This document shows, piece after piece, positions 34,806 to 48,550 of a DNA stretch of 64,000 nucleotides. This DNA comes from Apoderus coryli. Lineage: Eukaryota; Arthropoda; Insecta; Coleoptera; Attelabidae. Positions within the stretch are counted from its first letter, which is position 1. Each line of letters begins with the position of its first letter. The position numbers and the translations under genes are program-made. The notes below the pieces were generated by a model. The model saw only the letters and a list, made by a program, of their open reading frames with translations, had not been told where the DNA came from and searched no databases. The stretch covers positions 7,750,001 to 7,814,000 of the forward strand of contig OU452210.1 in the NCBI GenBank assembly GCA_911728435.2, read 5' to 3'.

Positions 34806-37800
34806 GACATATGTATAAAACAGATATTTGTCAGTAGATTATTCATTCATTCAAGCCTCTCGCTATTTTTCACACTGGTTGCCAATTTGCTCGAAATTTA
34901 GTATTTTATTAGTGTAGCAATTAAGGAACAATAAAATTAGAGTCAGCTCCAGAAAATATCTTTAGTAGGTAATTATTAAAATTGATTAAACAGTGTTTCT
35001 TATTGTCTTTTTTTAATGTGAAATTTTGACTCCTTTTCGATTTTTACTGAAATATGTTTAGAACATTTTCTTATTTGATTATAATGTGATAAATATAGAA
35101 TTTTAATTCTTACTAAGATTTTTCATTTTCAAATTCGTCACATTCAAGTGTTCGTTACCTCAAATTAATATAATTAGGTATTAAGTAGAGCACAAAATTT
35201 TGCGATATAAAGGGCTAGATATTTTATATCTAATCCTAACGTACATATCTTTATTGAATTAATATAAGTTGTATCACCCTTACTTAAGTAATTATTTTAC
35301 GAATATCAGGGTAAAACACATGCGTCCTTATAATTTCCCTCTCTGTTTAGATATAGATCCCTCACTGGAGTCTTACCTCCATATTTCATAACAATCTTAA
35401 AACCAAACCAAGTTGTACCTTCCTATACACAGAAATTTTAAGTCACTTTTAACGTTGAATGGAGTGTAGTCGTGTTGTGCGCACTAAATGCTTTGATACT
35501 GAATTAATAATAGTAAAGCTCGTGAGTTTCGGGAAGTGTTGTTTTGGTTTAAATTTTTTATATTATTCTTGATATCAAACTTGAAGGTAACTATAATTAA
35601 TTATTATTTTTATTTTATTATTTAAATGTTAGTATTTACTTAAATTAAAAATATAAGTTTTATTAATACTTGCATATAAAATGAATTAGGAAGTGTTTTT
35701 AAAATTTGTTATTAAAATTTAAATTAGATGTATTTGAGAGATTATTATATCTAGTTAACAATCTCTGAAATACAACTAATAGATGTAATGAATAAATTAT
35801 ATATTATTTATTCACCCTTGACAAATATAGACTTCTTGTTCTTTTCTTTTTAGTGACTGTTATTGTAATCTTAAAATTATCTAAAGCGGTTGAGCGTTAA
35901 ATGGAATATTTGATAAAACCTACGTTAACATAGACTAGAGTAACATTTAGAAAATAGAAATTCTTTCTTTTTGTGTACTCTATAACAACAAAGTTAATCA
36001 ATTTTTTTCTCATTTATTTTGGATAGCGTGGTTTTATAATTATATATTTTGAATTAAAATTTATAAAAACCTTGATGTTTCAAATTGCTTTACTGGTACT
36101 GGTTAATTTTTCAAAAATACTAAAATAAAATTTGTTATTAATTTATTCCAAAAATATTGTTTTGATTTGATTTTTTTAAACAGGTAATTAATTTCTAAAT
36201 CATTTTTGAAGTTAGTACAATATAAATTGTAAGTTTAGTAATTTTATATTTACTATATGTTGCATTTTCATTAAAATATTTAATTATTTATTAATTAATT
36301 ATTGAAGAATCTTTATATATTTTAATTATTGTATATTAAATTTATTATTTCATATTTCCATTTAATTAACTACATGTATTTTGAGTACTTATATTTAAAA
36401 ATTCCTCTAGATATTTGTTTATAATTTTTATTTAGATACATAATTTTATGTATTATAGATATAAATAATAAACCATGTTATTTAATAGATATTTTAAGAA
36501 AGCTAGAGAATTTTGAAAATTATCACTAAGTTGTGGAACAAATTATCAAGTAAATGAAGTTCAGGGTCTGTAATAATAAAAAATTATTTTAATATAATAA
36601 TGTCCATTAGTTCCAACATGGAGCGAACTTTAGGAGAAAAAATGCAGCCAACTGTTTTACCCTGGATGACACTAAATTTAATGATTCCAATAGTTGTTAT
36701 AGGTTGTCTAAAATATTATGAACAAGCATTATTACAAAATTTAAAAATGTATTTATATCTAATACAAATATTTAGTATTATCCAAATTTGTAACAAGACG
36801 CAGTAGCGTGAGCTTTCTGTTTGTTATAAGTGCTGATCGCCATTTCAAGAGTACGTACTCTTTATATTTATGTTTAAAGTATATTTTCGTGGTAAGTTCA
36901 ACGGGGATTCAAGCGAGTAATATTTCACCGCTGCCTCACCATTGTTATATTTATTTAGAATGCTTTAAAATGGGAATGTTCTAGGCATATTTAGTTTTCG
37001 ATAATCAAATATGATATAATTTTTAAAGTGTTGTATAAATAACTAAAATATTTTAGAAATTTCGTGTTTACTCGTTATGACCACGGACTTTTAAAATTTA
37101 ATGGGGATGCTCACTAAGTAACACTTTGTTCTATATACTGAATCAGTCTAGATCAGAAAATCTCATTTATTAAATCTACTAACGTCGAACCATCGCATCG
37201 GGTGAATCTAACTATTAACGAGGGTTGTACGTTAATTGAAATATAAAAACGCCAATAAATAAATTTTTGGTCTTGTTAATTCACATGTTGTAACAAAAAT
37301 AGCATGTGTATCACAATAATCAGAGATGTGTGGTAACTGAACAAAAAATTTATATAACTTTCTTTTGGTGTCCACTTGCAAATACTTATTAAATGCATTG
37401 TGTAATAAATGATATTGTTTAACCTAAATTCTTTTACAGAATTGGACAGTAGACATATAGGTACTGATTCTTTTTTTATACGAGACATTTAAACCAACTG
37501 CGGCAAAACTATTCTGCGCTTTTTTTTCAATCAATACCTACTTGTTTAAATAAATTTTGTTAATATATGTAAGTTAATTTATTATTATTTTCTAATATAA
37601 TATAATCAAACATCTTCTAGAAATTTTTTGGCAGAAGACGTTTACCTTGATATACATAACATAATATCTTTATTATGCCAACATATAAATATTAATTTAT
37701 TATATAATGTTTTGAATCCTAAATGCAGCAAAATATTCTGCGTGTATCTTTGATATACATAAGGAGCAATGATATTATGATTTTGAATTAAATTATTTTT

Positions 37801-40800
37801 GAATATTCTCTCTAAATGTCTCTAATCGATGGTTCTATTTTATCATTATTTATTTTTTGGGTTACACCGTTTAAGACACATAATACTCGTAGTTCACTAA
37901 CTAACGTTGAAAACAATCTGACAATAGATGACATTTTGATAAGATCCCAAGTTAAAATGTCGCTTCTTGTCTATAGTTAATATTGGATAGTTGATCTAGG
38001 TACATCCATGAAATGAACAACTTTACCTGAATACTCTGAATTCAAGATTTTTTTTGTAGGTACTTTTAATACTCACCTGAAGATTCTAACTCTAAATTAA
38101 TTTGGTTGTGTTATTTAAAACAATTTGGCATGTACACATAAAATTTATGAAGTTTCATGCTGTTCTAATTTTATTTATTTATTGTGATGTCTTATGTACG
38201 TATCTGTCGGAAATTATATGTTAAAAAAAAAGTAATTGTGAACCTAAAACCCCAAAAATAAAAATTTATCATTTAAAATCAGAATGTATTTTGATAAACT
38301 TTTACTAAGAATATAGTTATTATTAATAATCATTGCAAGTTTACCCAGCTAAGTAAATTGGAATGGTTAGTGGCTATGACAATTAAAATGTTAAAGGTTC
38401 TGTTTCCAGTTACATTCTGAATTATTATTGGCATCTTATTTTATGTTTGCTTAAATATAATAAACTAAACCACTGTCGCAGTGCATATCAAACATAAAAC
38501 AGAAAAAAAAAACAATTTTCAGGAATAATTGAGAACAAGTAAACTTACTTATTATTTTGCATGTTGCATGTCTATTTTTGATAAAATTGGAGTTGGATGC
38601 AATAATTCTGAAATTGCATAATAATATTGGGGGCATATTTTTCTGGTTAATACAAAATCGCATAATAAGTAATAAATATTTAAATTTATTAAACGTAAAT
38701 TCAAAATTCTTTATTAATATAGTGGTATTTCCATAATGTCAGGAAGCCCGAATGAATTTACGAAATTTACTGGCATTATTTAGGCTGCATACAAAAATAA
38801 CAATTAGCGACATGGTCCTTTTAGTAGTCATTTTTTAACTCGTTACTTCGAAATTGACTTCATAGTTTACGTGAGGTGCATGTGCAAGTCAAATATGTAT
38901 TAATCATACATTTTCATTGGAAAGTAATTAAATTAATATATATATACACATTTAAATATTTGCACTTTGACAATATCAACCAGTATATTATTTTAAATTA
39001 CTCACTACAATCTAGATTTATAAACAATAGAATCAATGTCAAAAAAATAACATTAAATTAGATAATAAACATTTTGTATGACTAATATTTTTTATACGCC
39101 CATCATCTTTATTTCTGAGGGGTCCTTTTCTCGGAGCCGAAATTTAAATGACAAATAATGGTCTTAATGAATGAGTAGATAAAAATATATAACTAAGTGC
39201 GTGTTGTATATTTATCTCTGCCATCGTTATCGTATGATTTACATATTTTTCCCAAAAAACCTTGTATTAACATCTAGGAAGTAGACATATAAATACATAA
39301 AAATTATTTTTAAATTTTAGTGAACTGTTTAAATCGGCAATACATTTTTTTGTGTTTTTATTCATTTAATCGAAAATTACTTCCGATAAATTGCAAAAAT
39401 TACTATTACCGCATAGCAACGAATCAAACTGACGCGATAGCATTCATTCATTTTCAAAATCCGGCTTTATATGATAAAAACTCTCGCAGTTTCCTGCATT
39501 CTATTTGTCACTACCTATCAATGATATACGAATAAATCTCTTTCTTAATAGAGCTTTCAAATAATACAATTTCAAATTTTACGGTTCCGAACTCCTAATT
39601 GAGGGAGATGTGACATTTCTGATGAATATATATTATGAGAGGTACTTATTAAATTTTGATAATATTGTCACACCCGGTATATTGTAACACAAATATTGCA
39701 TCCGGTCAGACTAAGTATTTTCGCTGATTAATGATTTATAAAATTTCATCCACAAAAGCGGTACGACGCCAAGAATAGAGAATTTGATTGGTTGATATTG
39801 GAAAGAATGGAAACAAGTACAGTTAAAAATATTGGTGTAACAGGAAGTTACAGGGGGATATTTATTTGCGCATCTATGTAGTAAAGTTTGAAGAGAGTGG
39901 TTGGAGACTTGGCAGCTCGGAGCATGAAGTCTCCCTGGAGTTGGAGCACATGTGTCCGTATGTTCCGCCAGTTTCTCCTACCACAAAACTCTCTTTTTTA
40001 GTCTTCTCCAACATTGGCGAAGAAAAAAATCCCTAGAAGCGACGAAAAGCCCGAATCTCCTCGTTGAGTAGTGTCTTTTAATTTTTACGGTTACGGTCTA
40101 TTGAGTGTTTAATTTTAATTTAGTATTTTCTGATATTTACCTATGTGTTTTAAAATTTTATTCGTCCTAGGGTATTGTTTTCTATTTAATTTACTAGTAT
40201 TGATTCATTTTTGTCTTTCATTTGAGATGATTTATTATGTTGAGATTTTTTTTTGTGTATTTGGCTTCAGAAACTAGTCTACGATATTAGCCACAGATTT
40301 TTCGAAAAGCTTAGATTTTGTTTTTAGATGCCCTTATATCTTCAATTTGCATGTCTTAAGGAAGTCAATCATAAAATCGTAGACGGTTTTCTTATGGCTG
40401 GCAATCAGTTCAACTAAGTTTAATGGTAATTGAAACCCTTCGTCGATAATATGTTTAAGGAAATTATTAATAACGTGTTTGTTTTTGTCACAAGAGAAAA
40501 AATATGATGAAGATCGCCCTCTACATTATTACAAGATGTTGGGATTTTAATTTTGCCAGAAAAAATATATATTTTTTTTACATAGCTATAATAAATCAAG
40601 TGCATAAATATAGGTATTTTATTTTTATTTTTTTATTACTGTTAATATATTTGAGATTATGTCAAATAAACCTAAAAATATAGTACCCTTACAATAAACC
40701 CGTCTTAAATTTTTGAGCCAGCGCACACAAGTCGAGGTGCACCAAATCCCTTCGACCAGAGTGGAGGCTGTCTCCATATTTTCATAAACTTTAATAAGAA

Positions 40801-43800
40801 AATAAAAATATTATAAAAACATTCGCAACTCCTAAGCATATTATTTGTTCGATAGAATAGACATTACCGGAAAATAAATGCTGATGGTCTAGGACCATTA
40901 ATTAAAATGACTAAGATCTAATAAGTAAATAAATAAATATATATATTTGTCAAAACATTACAATAATTTTTAGACATATAATTACAAAATTACAAACAAA
41001 ACATATAAAAAATAAGAATAATTAATACTATACAGGTACAGGTACATCGATAAATAAATAACTAACTCTAACTTGTTATATTATGTCCTTTCTAATTTAA
41101 AAGATTATCTCTATCATATTTTTCGAGTTAAGAAGAACATGTATCTCTCTACACACCCCTGTATAAATGATTTTTTAAATTTATGTTTATAATGTACCTG
41201 TAACATAAGGATTTTCTCTGGTTCTGTATTATATGACTAATTTTTTCGATAAAAAAATTGCAACTACTGTAGTAGCATAGTATATGTTTAGCCGCACAGG
41301 GAAAGTAGATATAAGCATTTTGAAGTTCCCTGACACGATTAAGACCATTTCCAGATGGAAGTGTGTCTGTATGTATTCTACCACGATAGCGTCCAAACGC
41401 TTTAACCAATTGAGCTAAATTTTTGTATATAAGTTTGGGGCAGTCCTAGGATGAACCCATTAGATTTTGGGTGAAATCGCTTAAGCTCTCTGATAGGGGT
41501 GGACACAACCACTAAATTCTCATATATCAGTAGGGGTCGAGTGTTACATCATTTCAAAGCATTTTTTATCTGCTTTACAGCGATAGGTCACGTTTGATAT
41601 ATCGTAAAATCAACTTTACCCTTTAACTTTAAGTAAAACAAAAACATCCAATTTGAATTTTTTTATTTTAACAGAATATTCCTGCAAATTAGGCGCCTAT
41701 AACATAACCAGACTTTTCTATAATATCAAAAGAGAAATCTACTCAATAGGAGTAATTTATTAGCCAAAAATCACTTGGTCGTTGTGAGCTGCCATGTATA
41801 TTTACTTATTTATTGTTCCACGGTGTACATACAATAATCATGCATCGAGTTTAATAGATCATATTAAAAGATTTAAAAGCAAAACACTTGAAGCCAGATG
41901 ACGAAAATATATTCGGTGGAAGAAACATTACATTCTTGGTACATGTTGATTTAACTACTGAAAATAAATTTAAAAAAATCAACTGAAAACATTCCTAGAA
42001 ATTCATAGAATAAATTATCTAATGGGAAATCCTGAAATACAATGCTTATTTAATTATTCATTTTTTCGAGTCTTGTACATGCACATACGTGTGTAAATAA
42101 ATAAGATGTTCTCAAACATTTGGTAGATGTTTTGTTGTATCACAATTTAAGAGAAATTTACGTTTTCACGATATAATAATAACTAGGTACCTACGTAATG
42201 GAACTACTACATACTAATTTTATTTAAAATTTTCTTGGTCAAGAGCGTTAACATTATTATAATAGAACAAAATAGGTAGCTAATCATTAGCTAGTTAAAC
42301 TAATTATTTTTTTACAATAACAATAGCAACGATGTACGAGTAGGTCAAGAAATTTCTTATTAGTATAATCGGGTATTATTATTTTTGTGCTTGAGTTCAT
42401 ACAACTGTGTTCATATTTACTTTCAGTTTCTTGTAAACACATAAGTGAAATCATTAAAAGCAAAAGTCGTTTATTAAACTCTTTCTTATTATACCAGGTT
42501 CAAATTAAATGGCAGGTACTTTATTTTCCATCAAAAAACAATATTGGTTAAAGTTGATTGAAATTAAGTAATTAATGAAATGAACCTAGACGGTTTGAAC
42601 TGATTTAGCTGAGAATCACTGGTTCATCAAAAATGAAATATCTCAAACTGGCTGACTGCTATTGATCCTTGAAATCCTACAATTTTAGCCGTTTAAATTA
42701 TTAATATTATCATTATTTATGTATGGTTTCCATTGATTTATGCCATTTACCTGCACCTTGTTGAATTTGGGTTTGAATTGAGATTTTCTCAACATATTAG
42801 CTAGGGACCTACTGTATTAAGAAAGCCTTTTCTTTCCGGAACCAATTTTGTGGCAGGCTAGTACTCTCACATTTAAATTTTGGTGATTTTGTATACGGGC
42901 CATGTCTGATGACACATGACATCCGTAGGATAGGCAGATAACTGATAAAATTTGTGAAGTTAACTGGTTGAATGTTAATAAAAGAAGAAAACTTCACTCG
43001 TATGTATTGTTTAACAAAATAATAAAAACTAAAGCACCTCTAGGAATAGAGATGTTATAGCACTGCCGTTGCATGTTCCGGCTCTATTTGTCAGGATTCA
43101 GTTTTAAAGTTTGTACCAGAAAACTCATACAGCGAGAACAATTATTGTAGTTTTTCTTTAGATTATTTTGCTCATTGGTTTATTTTTGTGTATTGTTTAA
43201 ATAAATATGGTTAATCTCTGATAAATGATCCTTTAAATAATTATTGATTTTTTCTTCTTTATTTATTTAGTTGTTACGATATGAGTCTTAGTCTCTCATT
43301 CAGTCTCAGTCATTTTGTTTAAATTGTACAATAAAATCCTTATAAGTGGGTATTAAAAATTGAGCGCTCCAAAAACCGTCTCTGTTATCGTAGTTTCTTA
43401 TTTCTCCATCTTATCATAATTCTCTGTATAAAGTTGATAAGTTATCGTTGTTAACTTTCTTTTAAAGATAATGGCAGAGGCAAGTCAATTCCAGATGTGT
43501 AGTTTTTGTGAAAAAATAGAAATGCAAATAATTGTAATTGATAACAAAATGTTCGTTCTTATAAAAAAAAACTGCATTTTTTACACCGTTTCTCTCCTAA
43601 AGTTATTTTTTTTTGGAGGGGATGGGTTTATATGATTGATCTTTTAGCCACAGATTATCTACTAGGAATATTTAAATTTTCACCTGTGGAGTACTATGAC
43701 TCTCCTTGTTACATTAACAGTTGAACTGTACTCTTTGTAGTGCCTGAGTGTGGAAAAAGTAATTACGGATAGGGTACCCCAAGAATCCAAAATATAAAAT

Positions 43801-46800
43801 AAGAAAAGGATAATGAATTTCTTCTGAAAAGTTTACGCAGCAAAATAATCGGCTTGGGGATAAAATGAAATAAAAAAACGTTCGTTTCGGTTTTTGTAAT
43901 GAAATATATTGGAACCGAGTGTAATGAATGTCGAAAATTATAAAAATGGACAACGCATAACAACCTAGCGAATATTTGGTCTCTGGTTATGCCCTCCAGT
44001 GTTCATCAGTCCACTCGATTCTGGCGTTATGCCAGCGATGATGGAGGGAACGTTCGTTTGGATACCACCTACGTGGGAAAATCTACGGAAATATAGCCGC
44101 ATGATGACACAGCCATAAAGTGATTATTTATTGTTAAATGTTTTTGGTGTTTTTCTATTTTATGAAGCATTTTACATTTGCTGTTTTGTAGTACCTATTT
44201 CACTGAGAAGAATCTTAAATAATGTTGAAATAAGAAAAGCTTAAATAAATTTGCTTTATTTATTTTAATATTTGTAGACATATAACTTTTCATATATAAC
44301 GATATGAATGAAAAATAAGAAAATATAATTAAGATAATATTATAAGGTAAAACATATGTAAGATATAGAATTCGAAAATCGTATGACAACAGGTCTTTTA
44401 AATTCTCCTAAAATTCTCCTGGAGGCACTGAATATTTGTAGAATATTCCAAATACACTACCTATTATAATATTATTGCCGTTTTTGGTATATACAATATA
44501 TTTATGTGTTGAGTATGTATGAGAATAAAACTACAGAACAACTAAAAAGAAATAACCACCGTCGCGTCAAAGTGTTATAATTTTTATTATTATGTATTTT
44601 ATATTTTTCCTGCAGAATGAATGATGAAAGAATTTTGAATTTGAAAAAGCAACTATGCAGAACCTTGACACAGTGGGTTCATAATTCCATACATAATATG
44701 TAATTTTTATACAAACACTTTACATTCAGAATAATTATTACAAGTTCTTTCTCATTAGGTAGGTATACGAAAGTAAATACAATTTCAGGCAAACAAAAAC
44801 GGTTAACACTTGCTGTTTTGAAAGTTCAAGCGCGAAAACGTGTTTCAATTGTTACTATGTAGTTAGAGATATCAATTAAAATTTCTACATTATTAATTAA
44901 TAGGGATTAAAATAATTTTATTGCAAATCTGTCTCAATTTTGAAACACTCGTAAACTAAATGCAATAATTGATTTATGTTGGAAATTTCGTTATACACTC
45001 TATCCTCTGACTCTGAGATTTAATTACTAAATATTTATTAAAACAATAAAGCAGAAAAATGTATTTTGATTTAGAAGCAAGTGAAGCGGAAATTGGAAAT
45101 ACACCACACGAAATTCGGGTGGCAAAAATTTGTTGCCAGAAAAGTAATTGTATGAACTGTCGAATCAATCTTTTATTCATTGAAGATATAGAATAATTTA
45201 ATATTGACAAACCGGCGGCAATTAATTATTAACAAATAAAAAAAATTATTCAAAATTCGGGGACAAAATATTTACTTCACTCACTTTCGGCTGGTAAAAT
45301 AAACCTCACCCTATCGAATAGCCATCAGATGCTTATTTAATAATACACTATAAACTCTTATATTAGAATCGTTTCATTTTATTGAAATATATATCCATAT
45401 ATAGATATAAAAGTGAGTCTTAAAAATCAAAATAAGTTTCACTTTTAAAAATGAACGAACTTTTGTTCTGCAGGGTGTGCTGCGACTATAAATACTTGGA
45501 ATGGTAATGATAATGACCATTTTCGAAATTAAAAGCTTAAAATACTCTGTGGTAGCTTAATTTATTATTTTATCAATGTGTTCAATTATTGATGTCATTA
45601 TTCTGGAGATTTTAATATGTATTTAAAACAATCATACACACATACATAAAATGACTTTACTGATTGCAATTAAAATTAACTGCCCCGTTAAAATTTGTTT
45701 ATGAATTATTTTTGAAATAAACAAACGATCGCCAGCAATGCAATTATTTCAAATTCGTGACCTTACCGCAGGGTATTTTTTTGATATATTAAATATCTAG
45801 TGGCTACACGTATTTATTATGAAATTTTGCATAGACTTGACCAAAAAATAATTACGTAATAAGTGTTGAAAATATTTTGTTTAATATAACGCATCAATTG
45901 GTAAAAATAATACAAATGTCCTGGTTTGTACTATTTCATTCAAGGTTGTCGACTTTCTCTTAGACGGCCAGTGATCCTAACTCATAATATAAAAAATATA
46001 TATAACTCTTTTCTAACAGATAAAATGATTGTTTATTTACATGGAACATCGAATTAATTTATGCATACCTACCACAAAAAATGTAGCTATATACCTGCTT
46101 AAGGGCCAATATATTTTATTATGTGTCAAAGTCCTAAAATGTTATTGCCTGATCTCTAATGTACAAAGAATGTTCAAAAACCAGATGTTTTCTTTACATT
46201 ATTTTTGAGACAAGTTAAATGATATATTAAGGTTATTTTAAGCGTCGAAAATCTTCCAGATTTCTGAAACTGGATTATGTAGTGTTATAAATTATCGTTT
46301 TATATTTCTTTTAAATATCCGCAATTTTTAGCAACGCAACTTCATGCCCAGGCACACCCGGAATATGATAAGATACTTGAACTTTAAATTCTATTATTTT
46401 TTCGATATACTAAGCACATGTGTAGCAAATTTGAGTTTTTCTTCAATGAGGTCTTATCTTAATCGCATGCGGCCACATTTTGCAAAACATTGCAAGTATA
46501 CAGGGTGGCCCAAAAAGAGATACATATCATAGTTATGTTTTTCAAACAGAACACCACACACATAAGTTATCAAATATCTTACAGTTTTCACAAAAATCTT
46601 CAATTTATAAAAATCTAGAGCCTTGGTAAAAAATTAATATTTCGTTTTACTTATATTAAATGTTAAGAACAATAATAATAATAATAACCAAAATGAAAGT
46701 AAACTAATGCCAATGTGAAATAATGAATAACTAACCAAATTAAACATAAAATAATTTAAATCATGCTCGAAATGATTTTTATTTTCTAGTTCACACCGAA

Positions 46801-47574
46801 AGACTTTTGTTGTTTGGCATCATTTTCACTTTTTTTCTGCATTTTGTGTAATAGAAAAATGTATTTACAGCGAAATTGAAGCAATCGAGTACTGACAACC
46901 CAAATTTTCTTCAGTTTTGATACAGTAAACCTCTTGCTAGACTCACCCGGTATGTTAATGATATATATGTATACATATTTTATAACATTCTTTTTGAATT
47001 TAATCGAATGATAAATAAGAAAGAATACATTAATTTCAATATTTCTTACTAATTATTGATTATAATAATTATGTGACATAAAAATATAATTTTAATATTA
47101 AAATAAAAAATCAAAACTGATGGTGATGATGAATGTTAAATTCCTAGGCGCAAGATCTGTTATCTTCAGATTACAGTGCATGAGACACTTTTAATTTATT
47201 CTTAATCTTAAATTCCTTTATGAATATACATATTTCCATCGAAATAAGATTCAATGGCACTTATTAGGAGGCTTAGAGACCTAAAAGCAGAGTCGGATTT
47301 AGATCTGTGCGGTGTTTCGGACTTTCAACTATTAAACAAATAAAACCTTCAACTGTGTGTGAAAATACCCAGATGTGCATGGTACTAACAATAATTTAAC
47401 AATCTAAGGAAAACTAATTCTCATATACCTGCATTTCCACAAAATTCTTTAGGTAAATGTACTTTTTTTTAAATGTATTCAACTCTTGACCTCAAATACT
47501 GTATAATTAAATAAATTATATTAAAAAATTATTCTAAAATAATGACCCTTAACCCAAGCAAGAGAAAATGCGAT
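34806..47574. other. Large intergenic region between protease and HMGCR
   Basis: Almost 13 kb without a gene I can support. A more GC-rich patch at about 39890-40060 (GGCAGCTCGGAGCATGAAG, GGCGAAGAAAAAAATCCC) is a possible non-coding first exon or promoter. A dispersed repeat lies at 41291-41610. A CAGGGTGGCCCA tip near 46500 may start a degenerate MITE ending near CACCCGGTATG at about 46945. The other open frames are short and featureless. Confidence 0.4.
41291..41610. repeat. Dispersed repeat, copy A
   Basis: Shares CCGCACAGGGAAAGTA, CATTTTGAAGTTCCCTGA, GACCATTTCCAGATG and GCTTTACAGCGATAGGT in the same order with the copy at 56674-56830. Copy A carries extra sequence before the last block. 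It is non-coding as far as I can see; the transposon class is unknown. Confidence 0.7.
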
Positions 47575-48550
47575 ATACAGTACTTTCATTTTAAAACTTG
47601 CCACCCAGAATAATTCGTCATCTTATTGCAGACACGATTTTCAGCAAAAAAAAAATTTTGTGAAGTTCTTGGTAATTTTGCTATGTATCCTAAGATCTGT
47701 ACATAACGTATTCAAACAAAATAAGTTCTTTCTGTACAAGCTACAAATTTATCAACAACTCAACTGAACTCTGTGACGAGATGACTAGAAAAATAACAGA
47801 TAATATAAATTTGTTAAAAAATGTTTGCTTGAGCGATGAATCGGAATTTTTCCTGAATGGAGTTGTCAATAAACACAATTGTAGATATTGGGATAATGAA
47901 AACCCACATCTTTTTCGGGAGGACCATACAAGAAAACCTAACTGGGGACCTGTGTTTCGAACTTTCACAAAATGTAATAAATCTATTAATCACTCAGTCG
48001 CTGGAAAACCAGACCGATGAACACGGAAACTTATGTTGGAAAAAGACAATTTGCATTTCCAACAAGATGGAGCTCCTCCTGATTACGCTCTTTGTGTTAA
48101 TCAAAGGCTGAATGAAACGTTTTCTTCTTCTTTCTTTGGAGTTACTTAAAAACTGAAATTTATAAAATTCAGCCAGAAGACATTGATGACCTCAAAACCA
48201 GAATAACTCGAGTCTGTAGGCAGATATCTCGGAAACTTTACAAAAGTCCGCTGTATTATTGTTTAGAAAATAATGGAGCTCACTTGACCATTTAATACCA
48301 TAATTTTCAGAATTTTGGATACTACTTTAATGTATGCCTTATCTCAAAAACAGATCTAACAATTTTATTTATTCTTGGTATACGGATAGAAATTTTTAAG
48401 CTACTTAAAATAATATGTCACAAAACAGGGGGTGAAGGGGTCGTTTTGAATTTCCCCGTCATAAGCAAAATCAACGTGTTTTTGCTGGAAATCGGGTCTA
48501 CTTTAGATGACGAGTTATTCTGGGTGGCAAAATGAAATGAAAGTACTATA
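47575..48550 (+). mobile_element. Tc1/mariner-superfamily element, defective
   Basis: Inverted ends of about 45 bases: left ACAGTACTTTCATTTT and GCCACCCAGAATAATTCGTC; right, in reverse complement, the same with single-base changes. The flanks are TA-rich, as expected for TA insertion. The interior holds a broken transposase, so the element cannot move by itself. Another end of the same family is at about 7904. Confidence 0.85.
47781..48294 (+). pseudogene. Broken DDE transposase of the Tc1/mariner (IS630) superfamily
   Basis: The first part reads NVCLSDESEFFLNGVVN and RYWDNENPHLFRE, matching the region around the first catalytic Asp in IS630-type transposases of insects. After a frameshift FQQDGAPPDYA provides the second Asp; the usual histidine in this motif is here Asp. 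A final segment (KTRITRVCRQI ... NNGAHLTI) ends at a TAA. The DNA-binding N-terminus is missing, and at least two frame changes are needed, so it is dead. Confidence 0.8.

Noticed and set aside
36600..36806. 68-codon plus-strand frame with a hydrophobic core (PWMTLNLMIPIVVIGCL)
   Set aside because: An isolated single frame in AT-rich DNA; no flanking exons, no family motif; hydrophobic segments arise easily from this base composition.
46344..46532. 62-codon plus-strand frame ending in a CAGGGTGGCCCA tip
   Set aside because: It has no family features; the end of the frame runs into a transposon-tip-like sequence and looks accidental.
46670..46690. Short AAT microsatellites (also 48980, 57015)
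   Set aside because: Ordinary low-order repeats in AT-rich DNA, not informative alone.
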